This document shows, piece by piece, positions 1 through 8,775 of a DNA stretch of 64,000 nt. How positions within the stretch are numbered: position 1 is the first letter of the stretch; the number at the start of each line of letters is the position of its first letter. Source of the stretch: Rossellomorea vietnamensis. GTDB taxonomy: Bacteria > Bacillota > Bacilli > Bacillales > Bacillaceae_B. The notes beneath the pieces were generated by a model. The model was not told where the DNA came from, searched no databases, and was given only the letters and a program-made list of their open reading frames with translations. The stretch lies in NCBI RefSeq assembly GCF_008180415.1, contig NZ_VTEI01000002.1:454518-518517 (forward strand), in the 5' to 3' direction. The translations under genes and the position numbers were made by a program.

Positions 1-876
1 TCGGATTTTCACGAGATCATGCATCAGTTTTTTCATGATAGGTACACTGTCATTGATTCCAGCGAGAATGACCGCCTGGTTCCCTACAGGAACTCCTGCA
101 TCAGCAAGCATTTCACAAGCTTTTTTGGCTTCCTCGGTGATTTCAAGGGATGTATTGAAATGGGTGTTAAGCCAAACGGGGTGATACCTTTTCAGGATGG
201 TACAAAGGTTTTCCGTGATTCGATGCGGAAATACTACCGGTGCTCGAGTGCCGATACGAATAATTTCCACGTGTGGAATTTCCCTTAGATTCTTCAGGAT
301 GTATTCAAGGATTTTGTCATTAATAAGCAGGCCGTCCCCGCCTGAAAGCAGAACATCCCTGACCTGAGGGGTTTCCCGTATATAATTGATTGCTTCATCC
401 AGCTGCTTCTTTGGGACACCCATCCCGATTTGGCCGGAAAAGCGCCTTCTTGTACAATAGCGGCAGTACATTGAACATTGATTGGTGACAAGAAAGAGTA
501 CTCGGTCAGGATACCTGTGAGTAAGTCCGGGAACAGGGGAGTCCTCATCTTCATGCAGAGGGTCTTCCATATCATATTTCGTTTTGTGAATTTCCTTTCC
601 TATTGGCACCGACTGCATCCTGATAGGACAACGGGCATCCTGTTCATCCATGAGCCAGGCATAATAGGGAGTAATATTCAGCGGAATGGTTTTCGTGGAG
701 ATTCTGACTCCTTCTTCTTCCTCGGGAGTCAGGTTGATCACTTTCTTTAAATCATCCAGGGTCCTGATTGTATTGGTCAGCTGCCAAATCCAATCATTCC
801 ATTGTTCCTCCGTGACGTCCTTCCATACTTCTATGTCCTTCCAATGTCTCTTAGGTTTATATAGATCATTCAACAT
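1..876 (-). CDS. kamA: Lysine 2,3-aminomutase, 3' end beyond window
   Basis: Radical-SAM, PLP-dependent enzyme that interconverts L-lysine and L-beta-lysine. The open frame runs from ATG at 876 off the window edge, giving 292 codons of a protein usually about 470 residues long. The radical-SAM cluster motif C134-x3-C138-x2-C141 is followed by TRRRFSG, and the segment PVPGLTHRYPDRVLFLVTNQ matches my recollection of B. subtilis KamA. An in-frame ATG further upstream (MMEKG...) is possible; the purine-rich GGAGAAGG lies about 13 bases before 876. It is the last gene visible in the operon yodT-yodS-yodR-yodQ-ablB-kamA, about 120 bp after ablB. In B. subtilis this operon is expressed in the sporulation mother cell (family knowledge). 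Confidence 0.95.
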   Translation of the reverse strand, partial: MLNDLYKPKRHWKDIEVWKDVTEEQWNDWIWQLTNTIRTLDDLKKVINLTPEEEEGVRISTKTIPLNITPYYAWLMDEQDARCPIRMQSVPIGKEIHKTKYDMEDPLHEDEDSPVPGLTHRYPDRVLFLVTNQCSMYCRYCTRRRFSGQIGMGVPKKQLDEAINYIRETPQVRDVLLSGGDGLLINDKILEYILKNLREIPHVEIIRIGTRAPVVFPHRITENLCTILKRYHPVWLNTHFNTSLEITEEAKKACEMLADAGVPVGNQAVILAGINDSVPIMKKLMHDLVKIR

Positions 877-997
877 TTGAAGCACCAACCCTTCTCCATC
901 ATTTCACCAGACTGACAGCCCTTCCACAAACAAAATTCTAGTTACTTCTAGGCTATGATGGGCCAGGAAAAATGGTTTCTGGTTTTATAACAAGATT

Positions 998-1837
998 TTA
1001 TAAGGCACTTAAATCCTTCCACCAAATGTTCATATCCTCCATTTTGTCATATATATAACAATTGTTCACAAGCCTGCCTCCATAGCGGTACCCAAGATGC
1101 CTGAATGCGGCGTTCATCCCGAACGAAAGCGATCTGGCTATTGTATAAGCACAATAGAATTCCTGCTTTATCAGTTCTTCTTCCAGCCCGGTCAACAGCT
1201 GTTTCATCAGGCCCCCTCCCCTGAAAGCAGGAAGTGTGGCACAATCAGTGAGTTCTGCACTTCGAAGGCACTTGTCGATTTCTGCAGACGCAGCACTTAT
1301 GATTTCCCCGCTCTTTTCTACAAATAAAAAAATGGTTCCGCTTTCAATCGATTTCCGGACATACTTCTCATCCTGCAATGGGACCGGATACACAGGGAAG
1401 ACCTTTTCATAGAGGCCGGCCAGCCTTTCAGCATCTTCGATATCAGCTCTTTGAAGACTGTAGGCGTATAAAGGATACTTATCCTCAGTCTTCAGCTTTT
1501 GAACTTCCGTCAAGATTCTGTTGGACTTTTCCCAGCCAGTGCTCATCTTTCTCTGGACCGTTAAAAACTTCGCCAAAAAATAGGCATCACTTCCATGAAA
1601 GTATCCGTTAATATTGGCCTCTAACTCATAGCCATTTTCTATAAAAAAGTGGAGATGTTCACGTCGGGACTTGATAATCACTTTCTCTGCAGCGGCCTCC
1701 TGTGCAGCTTTATTTATCATTTCATTGATTTCATCTAAATTCCCTGAATAACCGTCAAGCCTGATTCTTTCATTGAAAGAATCACAATAGATTTTGACGC
1801 TCGCTCTGTCTCCTTTGATTTCTTTAATGTATTGCAT
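998..1837 (-). CDS. ablB: Beta-lysine N-acetyltransferase (AblB/YodP)
   Basis: GNAT-family enzyme expected to acetylate the epsilon-amino group of beta-lysine, the product of the neighbouring KamA, giving N-epsilon-acetyl-beta-lysine. In methanogenic archaea this compound is an osmolyte; in Bacillus the surrounding genes suggest further breakdown. The C-terminal half holds the acetyl-CoA loop RGGGLM near residues 206-211, after a non-catalytic N-terminal region of about 130 residues. I chose ATG 1837, which has AGGGAG upstream; an in-frame ATG at 1858 adds seven residues but has no clear ribosome binding site. It lies about 165 bp after yodQ and 120 bp before kamA, same strand. Confidence 0.88.
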   Translation of the reverse strand: MQYIKEIKGDRASVKIYCDSFNERIRLDGYSGNLDEINEMINKAAQEAAAEKVIIKSRREHLHFFIENGYELEANINGYFHGSDAYFLAKFLTVQRKMSTGWEKSNRILTEVQKLKTEDKYPLYAYSLQRADIEDAERLAGLYEKVFPVYPVPLQDEKYVRKSIESGTIFLFVEKSGEIISAASAEIDKCLRSAELTDCATLPAFRGGGLMKQLLTGLEEELIKQEFYCAYTIARSLSFGMNAAFRHLGYRYGGRLVNNCYIYDKMEDMNIWWKDLSAL

Positions 1838-2003
1838 CCCTCTCCCTGCTTTCTTCATTTAGAAATGTGATTGAGGCTTTAATTATTTTTGATAATGAAT
1901 AGCTGTTAATCTCCTTAGATTGTAAACTCCTTAACTACTTTTTAGGCACACTGGATAACCAGCTTAGGCATGCGCCTTCTGGAACACCAATACTTCCAAC
2001 AGT

Positions 2004-3278
2004 TTATTCGTCTACAGCGTCTGATACCTCACACCATTTGATGATGGCAGAGGCAATCACTTCTGCTGCCAGCAGAATCTTGGGAACTTCAATGTATTCA
2101 TTTGCATCATGAGCTGCTTCTGTTGTACCTGGCCCGAATACTATCACGGGGATATTTCCTCCCTTTGACAAAATTCCGCCGTCTGTTCCCCACGGGGAAG
2201 CTTCAATGACAGGATCTGAACCAAACACATCCTGGTAAGCATCTTCCATTACGTCCAGGAAAGGATGGTCCGGCTCAATACTTCCCGGCTGCCATCTTCC
2301 TCCAAACCATTCCAGCAGGACCGGATGATGCTCAAACCAATTATCATAGTCTGAAAGTTTCTTCAGAAAAGATTCCAATTGTTTCTCCACTTCTTCCATC
2401 GTTTCATCCGGACCAACACCAATTCTCCCCTCTACCACTGCCAAGTCAGGGACTGAGGATGGCCATTTGCCGCTTTCAATTTTTCCGACGTTGATTGGAA
2501 ATGGGATTGGTATACTTCTATATAGGGGATCTGCCACCTTTTCATTTCTCTTTTGCTCCAGCTCCTGCAATGCCTGTAAAACCGTTACTGCTTTCTCAAT
2601 GGCATTCACGCCCTCATACCGGGTTCCTCCGTGTGCCTGTTTACCTTTTATAGAAAGCCTGAACCACATGGAGCCCTGCTGCTTCGGAAACAGCTTCAAG
2701 TTCGTTGGTTCAGGAATAATGGCTGCATCTGCTGTGTAGCCTCTTACCAACGCTGCCAAGGTTCCAGTCCCGCCGCTTTCTTCTTCAATTACACTCTGAA
2801 AGATGATATCGCCCTTTAATTCAATTCCATTTTCTTTTAATGCTTCAACTGCCAGCAAAAGGGCTACTGTCCCGCCTTTCATGTCGGTCGATCCTCTGCC
2901 AAAAACCTTTCCGTTAAGGTACTCTCCGCTATATGGATCGATATTCCAGGCAGATTCATCTCCCTCTGGCACCACATCAATATGTCCATTTAAGATGATG
3001 GACCTCCCGCCGCCTTTTCCTTTTATCGATCCAACAACATTTGGGTTTCCCTGGAACTCTTCACGATCGCAGCGATAGAATGGATGGTTCGCAATTTCCT
3101 TTTTCTCGATTTCCCAAATGTCCAATTCCATTCCCAATTCCCTGCATTTTTCTATAATTACCGCCTGCGCCTTAGATTCATTGCCGCGGACACTTTTTTC
3201 CTTAACAAGTTTTTGCAAGAGACGGACAGCCTGCGTTTCCTGGCTGTGGATCCATTGTTTGACCGCATTATTGTCCAT
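2004..3278 (-). CDS. yodQ: M20-family deacylase YodQ
   Basis: Zinc-dependent amidohydrolase of the ArgE/DapE/ACY1 (M20) family, about 424 residues. Visible metal-site motifs in order: GHIDVVP, GRGSTDMKGG, the catalytic EEESGG, EPTN, and AHDANE near the end; GTDGG lies in the C-terminal catalytic lobe. From its operon it probably removes the acetyl group put on by AblB, or from a later intermediate (inference). ATG 3278 is preferred (AAGGA nine bases upstream); a GTG three codons earlier is also open. The gene directly follows the 52-bp repeat array that separates it from yodR. Confidence 0.88.
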   Translation of the reverse strand: MDNNAVKQWIHSQETQAVRLLQKLVKEKSVRGNESKAQAVIIEKCRELGMELDIWEIEKKEIANHPFYRCDREEFQGNPNVVGSIKGKGGGRSIILNGHIDVVPEGDESAWNIDPYSGEYLNGKVFGRGSTDMKGGTVALLLAVEALKENGIELKGDIIFQSVIEEESGGTGTLAALVRGYTADAAIIPEPTNLKLFPKQQGSMWFRLSIKGKQAHGGTRYEGVNAIEKAVTVLQALQELEQKRNEKVADPLYRSIPIPFPINVGKIESGKWPSSVPDLAVVEGRIGVGPDETMEEVEKQLESFLKKLSDYDNWFEHHPVLLEWFGGRWQPGSIEPDHPFLDVMEDAYQDVFGSDPVIEASPWGTDGGILSKGGNIPVIVFGPGTTEAAHDANEYIEVPKILLAAEVIASAIIKWCEVSDAVDE

Positions 3279-3351
3279 TTCTTTCACATCCTTCGTTGTT
3301 GATAGGGTCTTTACTTAATGTTCTTTACCTAACCTGTAAATTTGTGTTCAG

Positions 3352-4003
3352 GTACACTTTGAGGCTTTTTTCACCGCGAAATGTCTTTTAGAATGCTCCC
3401 TTGGAACACTTGAGTGCTTTTTTTATGGCGAAGTGGCTTTTATAAAGTTCCTATGGCATACTTGGACCCTTCTTTCCCAGCGAAGTGGCTTTTACAAAGT
3501 TCCTATGGGACACTTCGGCGCTTTTTACGCGGCCAAGTATCTTTTACAAATTGCCTATGGCATACTTGGATCCTTCTTTCCCAGCGAAGTGTCTTTTACA
3601 AAGTTCCTATGGGACACTTCGGCGCTTTTTACGCGGCCAAGTGTCTTTTACAAATTGCCTATGGCATACTTGGACCCTACTTTCCCAGCAAAGTGTCTTT
3701 TAAAGAGTTCCTATGGGACACTTCGGCGCTTTTTACGCCGCCAAGTGTCTTTTGGAAAGATTCCATGGAACACTTGAGTGCTTTTTTCATGGCGAAGTGT
3801 CTTTTAAAAAGCTTCTATTGTATACATGAACGCTACTTTCCCAGTGAAGTGTCTTTTACAAAGTTCCTATGGGACACTTCGGCTCTTTTTACTCGGCGAA
3901 GTGTCTTTAGAATGCTCCTTTGGAACACTTGAGTTCTTTTTCCCTGGGGAAGTGTCTCTTAGATTGCTCCCTCGGAAACACTTGGGCACTTTCCAGACGA
4001 ATT
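3352..4003. repeat. Array 1: about twelve 52-bp tandem units
   Basis: Twelve consecutive units, almost all exactly 52 bp, start at 3379; a partial unit precedes them from 3352. Each unit begins AAGTGTC (variants AAGTGGC, AAGTATC, AAATGTC) and carries the reverse complement GACACTT about 26 bp later, so half-sites alternate at half-period. The DNA between half-sites falls into alternating subtypes, for example units with CGGCGCTTTTTACGCGGCC and units with CCTTCTTTCCCAGCG in the second half. The array fills the space between yodR and yodQ, which otherwise read as one operon. Open frames through it are only by-products of a period that is 1 modulo 3. Confidence 0.93.
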
Positions 4004-4035
4004 CTTTTCATACCATGGTTCTTAAACTCAAGAGT

Positions 4036-4695
4036 TCAAATAAAACCTAGATTGTCGGCTGCTTCAAAAGCAGCTTCTGTGTTTTGGGTAATGTCACTCA
4101 GTGTATAGGGGCGAAATATTTCCAGGAGCCTTAATCCAGTTTCGGTTGTCTCAAATACCCCCATGTCGGTGATGATCATATTCACACAGCCTTTGGCAGT
4201 CAACGGGAGCTTGCAGTCTTTCACAATTTTGCTATTTCCATATTTATCGCGATGGGCCATCAACACAATCACTTTTTTGGTTTTCATTGCTAATTCAGTT
4301 GCTCCCCCCATTCCAGGTACTTTCTTGCCCGGAATGATCCAATTAGCAAGATCTCCTCTTCCGCTGACTTCAAGTGCGCCCAGGATCGTCAGGTCAAGCA
4401 CCCCCCTTCTAATGATGCTGAAGGCCGTCAAGCTGTCAAAATAACTTCCTCCCCGTTGGAGAGTGACCGGAAAGCCCCCGGCGTTACAGAGGTTGGGATC
4501 TTCTTCTCCTTCTGCCGGTGATTTTCCAATCCCAAGGATTCCATTTTCTGCATGAAAGAGAATGTTCTTCACTTCTTTTACATGGTTAGGAACTAACGAA
4601 GGGATACCGATTCCAAGATTGACGACCATTCCATCGCTGATTTCTTGTGCCGCTCTGGCTGCCATTGCGTTTTTCTCCCTTACTCCCAAGCCCAC
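4036..4695 (-). CDS. yodR: CoA-transferase subunit B (YodR)
   Basis: Beta subunit of a family I 3-oxoacid-type CoA-transferase, 219 residues. The catalytic glutamate is in HAENGILGIG, preceded by NLGIGIP and followed by the substrate-loop sequence GGFPVTLQRGGSYFDS. With YodS it should load CoA onto the 3-oxo acid made by YodT. GTG 4695 (start MGLG, like the B. subtilis protein as I recall it) overlaps the 3' end of yodS by 16 bases, pointing to translational coupling. An internal ATG at 4665 has its own AAGGGAG and cannot be excluded. Confidence 0.9.
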   Translation of the reverse strand: MGLGVREKNAMAARAAQEISDGMVVNLGIGIPSLVPNHVKEVKNILFHAENGILGIGKSPAEGEEDPNLCNAGGFPVTLQRGGSYFDSLTAFSIIRRGVLDLTILGALEVSGRGDLANWIIPGKKVPGMGGATELAMKTKKVIVLMAHRDKYGNSKIVKDCKLPLTAKGCVNMIITDMGVFETTETGLRLLEIFRPYTLSDITQNTEAAFEAADNLGFI

Positions 4696-5366
4696 TTCCA
4701 GTCAACCCCTTTTGAAAGCACAATTTTATCAACGAAAACTCCTGGTGTAACAATTTCCTCAGGATCGAGTTCTCCCGGCTCTACGATTTCTTCCGCTTCC
4801 ACAATCGTGAAATCGGCAGCCATTGCCACTAAAGGATTGGTATTTCTGGCGCTTTTATCATAGACAAGGTTACCAAACTTATCAGCCCTTTTTGCATAAA
4901 TTATACCAACTTCTGCCGTCAGCGCTGTCTCGATCAAATATGTTTTTCCATTCACATCAAGGGTCGCTTTATCACTATTTAAAAATGGATCATCCCAACC
5001 CACATCCGTTATGATGCCGTATAACCCGCTTCCTCCTGCTCTTATCCTTTCTGCCAGGATGCCTTGCGGGGAGAATTCAACTTCTAATTTTCCTTCGCTC
5101 ATCAGCCTTCCTGCAACAGGATTGCTTCCAATATGAGATGCGATCACTTTTACTGCCCTTCCTTCAGAAACCAGCTGCCCTATTCCAATTGAAGGAAATC
5201 CTGTGTCGTTTCCAATCAAGGTTAGACCAGATAGATTCCATTGCAGAATGTGCTTGATAAGGGTTGGAGGGGACCCCACTCCCCCAAAGCCTCCGAACAT
5301 CAGTGTCATTCCATTCCGAAAATAACCTTTAATCTCCTCGTAATCACTGACCTTATGCTCCGCCAT
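4680..5366 (-). CDS. yodS: CoA-transferase subunit A (YodS)
   Basis: Alpha subunit of the CoA-transferase, 228 residues, partner of YodR. The N-terminal glycine-rich CoA-binding loop GGFGGVGSPPTLI and the GNDTGFPSIG segment are typical of the A subunit. ATG 5366 is preceded by AAGGAAGGGAAG; a TTG six codons earlier is possible. The stop of yodT lies about 20 bases upstream. The fixed order aminotransferase, CoA-transferase A, CoA-transferase B suggests a keto acid from transamination is activated directly to a CoA ester (inference). Confidence 0.9.
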   Translation of the reverse strand: MAEHKVSDYEEIKGYFRNGMTLMFGGFGGVGSPPTLIKHILQWNLSGLTLIGNDTGFPSIGIGQLVSEGRAVKVIASHIGSNPVAGRLMSEGKLEVEFSPQGILAERIRAGGSGLYGIITDVGWDDPFLNSDKATLDVNGKTYLIETALTAEVGIIYAKRADKFGNLVYDKSARNTNPLVAMAADFTIVEAEEIVEPGELDPEEIVTPGVFVDKIVLSKGVDWKWAWE

Positions 5367-5385
5367 GATCTTCCCTTCCTTCAAT

Positions 5386-6699
5386 TCATATCACTGTAAT
5401 AGCTTTAAACGTCCTTTCTAATCGGGCAATAATCTCATCAATTTCAGGTATGGTGATCGTAAAAGGGGGAGCAATCATTATTGCCGACCCGCTTCTTCCA
5501 TCAATTCCCGCAGCTGCTGGATATAAAAGGAGACCTTCCTTTTTGGCACCCTCCACCAAAATTGAAGTGAAGGCAGAATCTATTTTTTTCCCATTGACTG
5601 ACCCGGCGAATTCAATTCCAATCATCAGCCCCAACCCCCGGACATCACCGATAAAGGAATAATTCTTCTTCATTCCTTTTAATTCATTCTGCAGGTAATA
5701 AGCTTTCTCTCCAATCCCTTCAATCATTTTCTCTGATTTTATAAGTTTGAGAACAGCCAGGGCCGCGGCACTGGAAAGAGGGTTTGCACTGAAGGTGTGT
5801 CCGCTCATGATGACTTGTGACCCCTGAAGGATGGGTTCGAGCACTTCGTTCATAACGAGAGCAGCCGCAATCGGGGCGTAGCCTGCACTCAAGCCCTTTC
5901 CAAGCGCAACTATATCCGGTTTGATCCCCCAATGTTCCATAGCCAGGAATGTACCGGTTCTACCGCAACCTGTCATCACTTCATCCGCAATGAACAGAAT
6001 CTCATACTTTTCACAGATCTCTTTGATGACCCTGAAATATTCCGGCGGTGCGTTGATCGCTCCCCCTGCCGCTCCGATGACAGGCTCCGCAATGAAGGCA
6101 GCAACATTTCCTTCTCCTATTCTTCTAATCACCGTTTCTAACTGCCTGGCACACTGAACATTGCATTCGGGATAGGTCTTGCCAAATGGGCATCGGTAAC
6201 AGTAAGGGGGTTCAACGGCAGGCCAGTCACCCACAAATGAATCAAACCTTTCCCTCCTGACAGGGTGGCCAGAAGCTGATAAAGCCCCAAAGGTAATTCC
6301 GTGATAGCTTAACCATCTGGAAATCACCCTCCGTTTTGAGGGTCTTCCTTTTTCCTGCCAGTGCTGGATGGAAATCTTCACAGCCGTTTCAACTGCTTCC
6401 GACCCGCTGTTGACAAGGAAACACCAATCCAACCCCGTTTCTTTTGAAAGAAGGGCAGCAAGTTGTTCACTTGGCTCGTTCGTGAACTGCGAACGATACA
6501 CAAACGAAACCTGCTGCCCCTGCCTGTAAATGGCTTGCAATATTTCTTCAATACCATGACCAATATTAGCTGTCACTGCTCCGGAACATGCATCCAAGTA
6601 TTCAAAACCTGCCTTGTCATAAAGAAAAACACCCTTGCCATAGTCGACTTCAGGATAAACCTCAGATAGCATCGGTTTGATTAGGTGCGAATGAGGCAT
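5386..6699 (-). CDS. yodT: Class III aminotransferase (YodT)
   Basis: PLP enzyme of the omega-amino acid / acetylornithine aminotransferase class, 437 residues. Visible motifs: LVNSGSEA near residue 95, the PLP-phenol-ring pair in IADEVMTGCGRTG, and the Schiff-base lysine in VALGKGLSAGY. In context it probably transaminates the beta-amino group of acetyl-beta-lysine. The start is firm: AGGAGGGGG lies seven bases before ATG. First gene of the operon. CATACA upstream resembles a sigma-E -10 element, but sits very close to the ribosome binding site, so I do not call a promoter. Confidence 0.9.
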   Translation of the reverse strand: MPHSHLIKPMLSEVYPEVDYGKGVFLYDKAGFEYLDACSGAVTANIGHGIEEILQAIYRQGQQVSFVYRSQFTNEPSEQLAALLSKETGLDWCFLVNSGSEAVETAVKISIQHWQEKGRPSKRRVISRWLSYHGITFGALSASGHPVRRERFDSFVGDWPAVEPPYCYRCPFGKTYPECNVQCARQLETVIRRIGEGNVAAFIAEPVIGAAGGAINAPPEYFRVIKEICEKYEILFIADEVMTGCGRTGTFLAMEHWGIKPDIVALGKGLSAGYAPIAAALVMNEVLEPILQGSQVIMSGHTFSANPLSSAAALAVLKLIKSEKMIEGIGEKAYYLQNELKGMKKNYSFIGDVRGLGLMIGIEFAGSVNGKKIDSAFTSILVEGAKKEGLLLYPAAAGIDGRSGSAIMIAPPFTITIPEIDEIIARLERTFKAITVI

Positions 6700-6812
6700 G
6701 AAACCCCCTCCTGATTTGTATGAAGTTCTGCTCTTACTAATACTTATGTTTGAACAGGAGAATCTTTCTAGAAAAAGTTAATATAGGAGAGGAAGCTTTA
6801 ATTCTATAATGA

Positions 6813-7004
6813 TCAACTCAAGCAAGAAATCAGTTTGACTATCCGGGTGCAGATACTGGCGAATATGAGAATCGAAACTGCCAGAATGGCTCGCTGACTG
6901 TCCGGATTCCACAAGTCTATAATTCCATGTTGCCTGAACAGCTCTCCTGCCAGCCAATCTTTTAAATTGAATATCCATCCTCCCATTAAAATTGCTGAAA
7001 CCAT
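6813..7004 (-). CDS. Possible 63-residue membrane peptide
   Basis: Open frame starting MVSAILMGGW, with one strongly hydrophobic stretch (AILAVSILIFASICT) near residues 40-54. I do not recognise it, and no good ribosome binding site precedes the ATG. A second overlapping frame starts inside it. It is the only gene candidate in the roughly 420-bp space between yodT and the YjcZ-like gene. It may be chance or a decayed gene. Confidence 0.22.
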   Translation of the reverse strand: MVSAILMGGWIFNLKDWLAGELFRQHGIIDLWNPDSQRAILAVSILIFASICTRIVKLISCLS

Positions 7005-7056
7005 AAATATTTAAGGACCTATGTAATCCACTCTGTTTGAAAAATATTATTTTTCA

Positions 7057-7084
7057 GCAAAAAAAGACCGATGAGACATCGGCC
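7057..7084 (-). terminator. Terminator after the YjcZ-like gene
   Basis: On the minus strand CCGATG-tct-CATCGG is followed by seven T residues, downstream of the small spore gene. Confidence 0.8.
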
Positions 7085-7121
7085 TGTTCTCGTATTACTT
7101 CATTTCATATTTAGATTAATA

Positions 7122-7268
7122 TCAGCCTTTAGGCGCGTAGCAAACTGCCCCGATAATGATCAATAAAATAAACAGCACAACAATCAACGCGAATCCACCC
7201 GCATACCCTGCACCAGCTACAGGTGCTGCAGGATAAGCATAACAACAATTGTCATATCCGTAATGCAT
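7122..7268 (-). CDS. YjcZ-family sporulation peptide
   Basis: 48-residue peptide starting MHYGYDNCCYAY, then PAAPVAGAGYAGGFALIVVLF and an Ile/Leu-rich membrane segment ending CYAPKG. The Tyr/Gly-rich head followed by GGFALIVVLFILL is characteristic of the YjcZ sporulation family. GAGGAG lies 11 bases upstream of the chosen ATG. Another ATG at 7275 is closer to that site but opens only a seven-codon frame overlapping the start. Single gene with its own terminator; function in the spore is not known. Confidence 0.85.
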   Translation of the reverse strand: MHYGYDNCCYAYPAAPVAGAGYAGGFALIVVLFILLIIIGAVCYAPKG

Positions 7269-7503
7269 AAAACATATCACTCCTCGGATTTATTTCTGTT
7301 TCACCATTACTCTATGTAGCAAACGCCTAATGTGTTTGTGCTTTTGCCCAATTTCTGTTCACTGCAGCCACCAGCAGGCGATGTTTGTGCTGCCCCCTTC
7401 CCCAAAGCATCTATTTGCTTTATACTTACAAAATAGTAATCAAGGAAGTTCAATTGGATTTCAAAAATACTTACAAACTTATATGAATAACAAGGAGATC
7501 AGG

Positions 7504-8082
7504 ATGAAGTACTTAATAAAAAATTTCTTTAACGGTGTACTGACCATTTTGCCAATTGGTTTGGTGATTTACGTAGTTTATAAGCTTTTTATTTTTCTAG
7601 ACGGTCTGCTTGGGAATGTACTCAGACCCTACATGAATGAGAATTATATTCCCGGTATTGGCATATTGGCAACGGTAATACTGATCACGCTCCTTGGATG
7701 GCTTTCCACAAGATTCATAACCGGTTCAGTCATCAAACTGCTTGATTTTACTCTTAAAAAAATTCCTTTGGTTAAGACTCTGTACAGCATCATTAAGGAT
7801 ACAGTACATTCGTTTATAGGTGATAAGAAGTCGTTTTCACAGGTGGCGCTTGTTACTCTTCCCGGTACTGGAATGAAATCTCTCGGCTTCATCACCTCAG
7901 AAGAGCTTGAAAAGTTCCACGGCCACCTTCAGCCATATGTCGCTGTCTATATTCCGCAAACTTTTCAGGTGGCCGGATTCACTTTTTTAGTTCCGAAAGA
8001 AGAAGTGGAGATCATTGATGTCAGTCCTGAAGATGCCATGAAGTTCATTTTATCCGGCGGCATGACATCCTCAAAAAAATAA
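7504..8082 (+). CDS. DUF502 family membrane protein
   Basis: 192 residues, two membrane segments in the first half (GVLTILPIGLVIYVVYKLF and GIGILATVILITLLGWLS). They are followed by the DUF502 core (IPLVKTLYSIIKDT, SFSQVALVTLPGTG, VAVYIPQTFQVAGF). The internal start ATG 7504 is chosen because AAGGAG lies nine bases before it; the open frame extends further upstream without one. No biochemical role is established for the family. Stands alone, convergent with the EIIA-like gene, with a shared terminator. Confidence 0.85.
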   Translation: MKYLIKNFFNGVLTILPIGLVIYVVYKLFIFLDGLLGNVLRPYMNENYIPGIGILATVILITLLGWLSTRFITGSVIKLLDFTLKKIPLVKTLYSIIKDTVHSFIGDKKSFSQVALVTLPGTGMKSLGFITSEELEKFHGHLQPYVAVYIPQTFQVAGFTFLVPKEEVEIIDVSPEDAMKFILSGGMTSSKK

Positions 8083-8163
8083 GAAAGTCTAAGTGGTTGT
8101 GATCTTCATGATCTGGATCTTCATGATCTGGTCCGAAATAATGAACTAGTCGAAAAAAGCCAT

Positions 8164-8200
8164 AAAAAAAGAGCTGAAAATTTTTTCAGCTCTTTTTTTT
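8164..8200. terminator. Bidirectional terminator
   Basis: AAAAGAGCTGAAAA is matched by TTTTCAGCTCTTTT with T-runs on both strands. It serves the convergent DUF502 and EIIA-like genes and overlaps the last codon of the latter. Confidence 0.9.
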
Positions 8201-8708
8201 ATTTTGCAGAAACCGTCATTACTTGGCTTTCCCCGGCTGTTACATCTCCTGTTTCTGCTTTCTCAATTGCCTCAAAGTCATCTCCATTTGTAATGATGAC
8301 AGGTGTGATGGTACTCTTCGCTTTCTCTTTTACAAGATTGATATCGAAGGTCACAAGAGGATCTCCTACTTTGACTTTTTTCCCTTCAGATACATGGGCT
8401 TCAAATCCTTCTCCATTCATGGAAACTGTTTCAAGTCCGATATGGATGAGAAGTTCAGCACCATTTTCAGCCTTGATGCCGACAGCATGTTTGGTTGGGA
8501 ATACTTGAATGATCTCTCCATTTACAGGTGAAATCACTTTTCCTTCCGATGGCTCGACAGCAATACCATCACCCATCATTTTCTGAGAGAATACAGGGTC
8601 CGGCACCTCTTCAAGGTCAAGCAGCCTGCCAGTTAGAGGAGAATGTACATTGATGGAAGTTGGTGCTTCTTTTTTTTTTCCGAATAGCTTCTTAAGCATT
8701 TCAATCAA
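8199..8708 (-). CDS. PTS glucose-type EIIA protein
   Basis: 169-residue stand-alone phosphocarrier of the EIIA-Glc (Crr) type. Phospho-acceptor histidine in LLIHIGLETV; second active-site histidine in PTKHAVGIK. PLTGRLLDLEEVPDPVFSQKMMGDG is the usual N-terminal region, after a short basic leader (KKLFGKKKEAP). It would take phosphate from HPr and pass it to an EIIB domain elsewhere, since no permease lies nearby. B. subtilis carries a similar orphan, YpqE, in a comparable neighbourhood; I leave the symbol blank because several paralogues exist. Confidence 0.88.
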   Translation of the reverse strand: MIEMLKKLFGKKKEAPTSINVHSPLTGRLLDLEEVPDPVFSQKMMGDGIAVEPSEGKVISPVNGEIIQVFPTKHAVGIKAENGAELLIHIGLETVSMNGEGFEAHVSEGKKVKVGDPLVTFDINLVKEKAKSTITPVIITNGDDFEAIEKAETGDVTAGESQVMTVSAK

Positions 8709-8775
8709 CCTTTCATTGTCTGAAGTTTGTCATAGATTATGTTTTAAAGGAATGATTCAATCAGCCTCACATCAA

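Noticed and set aside
3414..3932. Open frame of 172 codons on the plus strand in array 1
   Set aside because: It is a 52-bp repeat read in successive frames; three such frames overlap, none has a ribosome site or terminator.
6700..6760. Sigma-E promoter before yodT
   Set aside because: CATACA fits the -10, but the transcript would start in the ribosome binding site and the -35 is weak; not called although sporulation control is known in B. subtilis.
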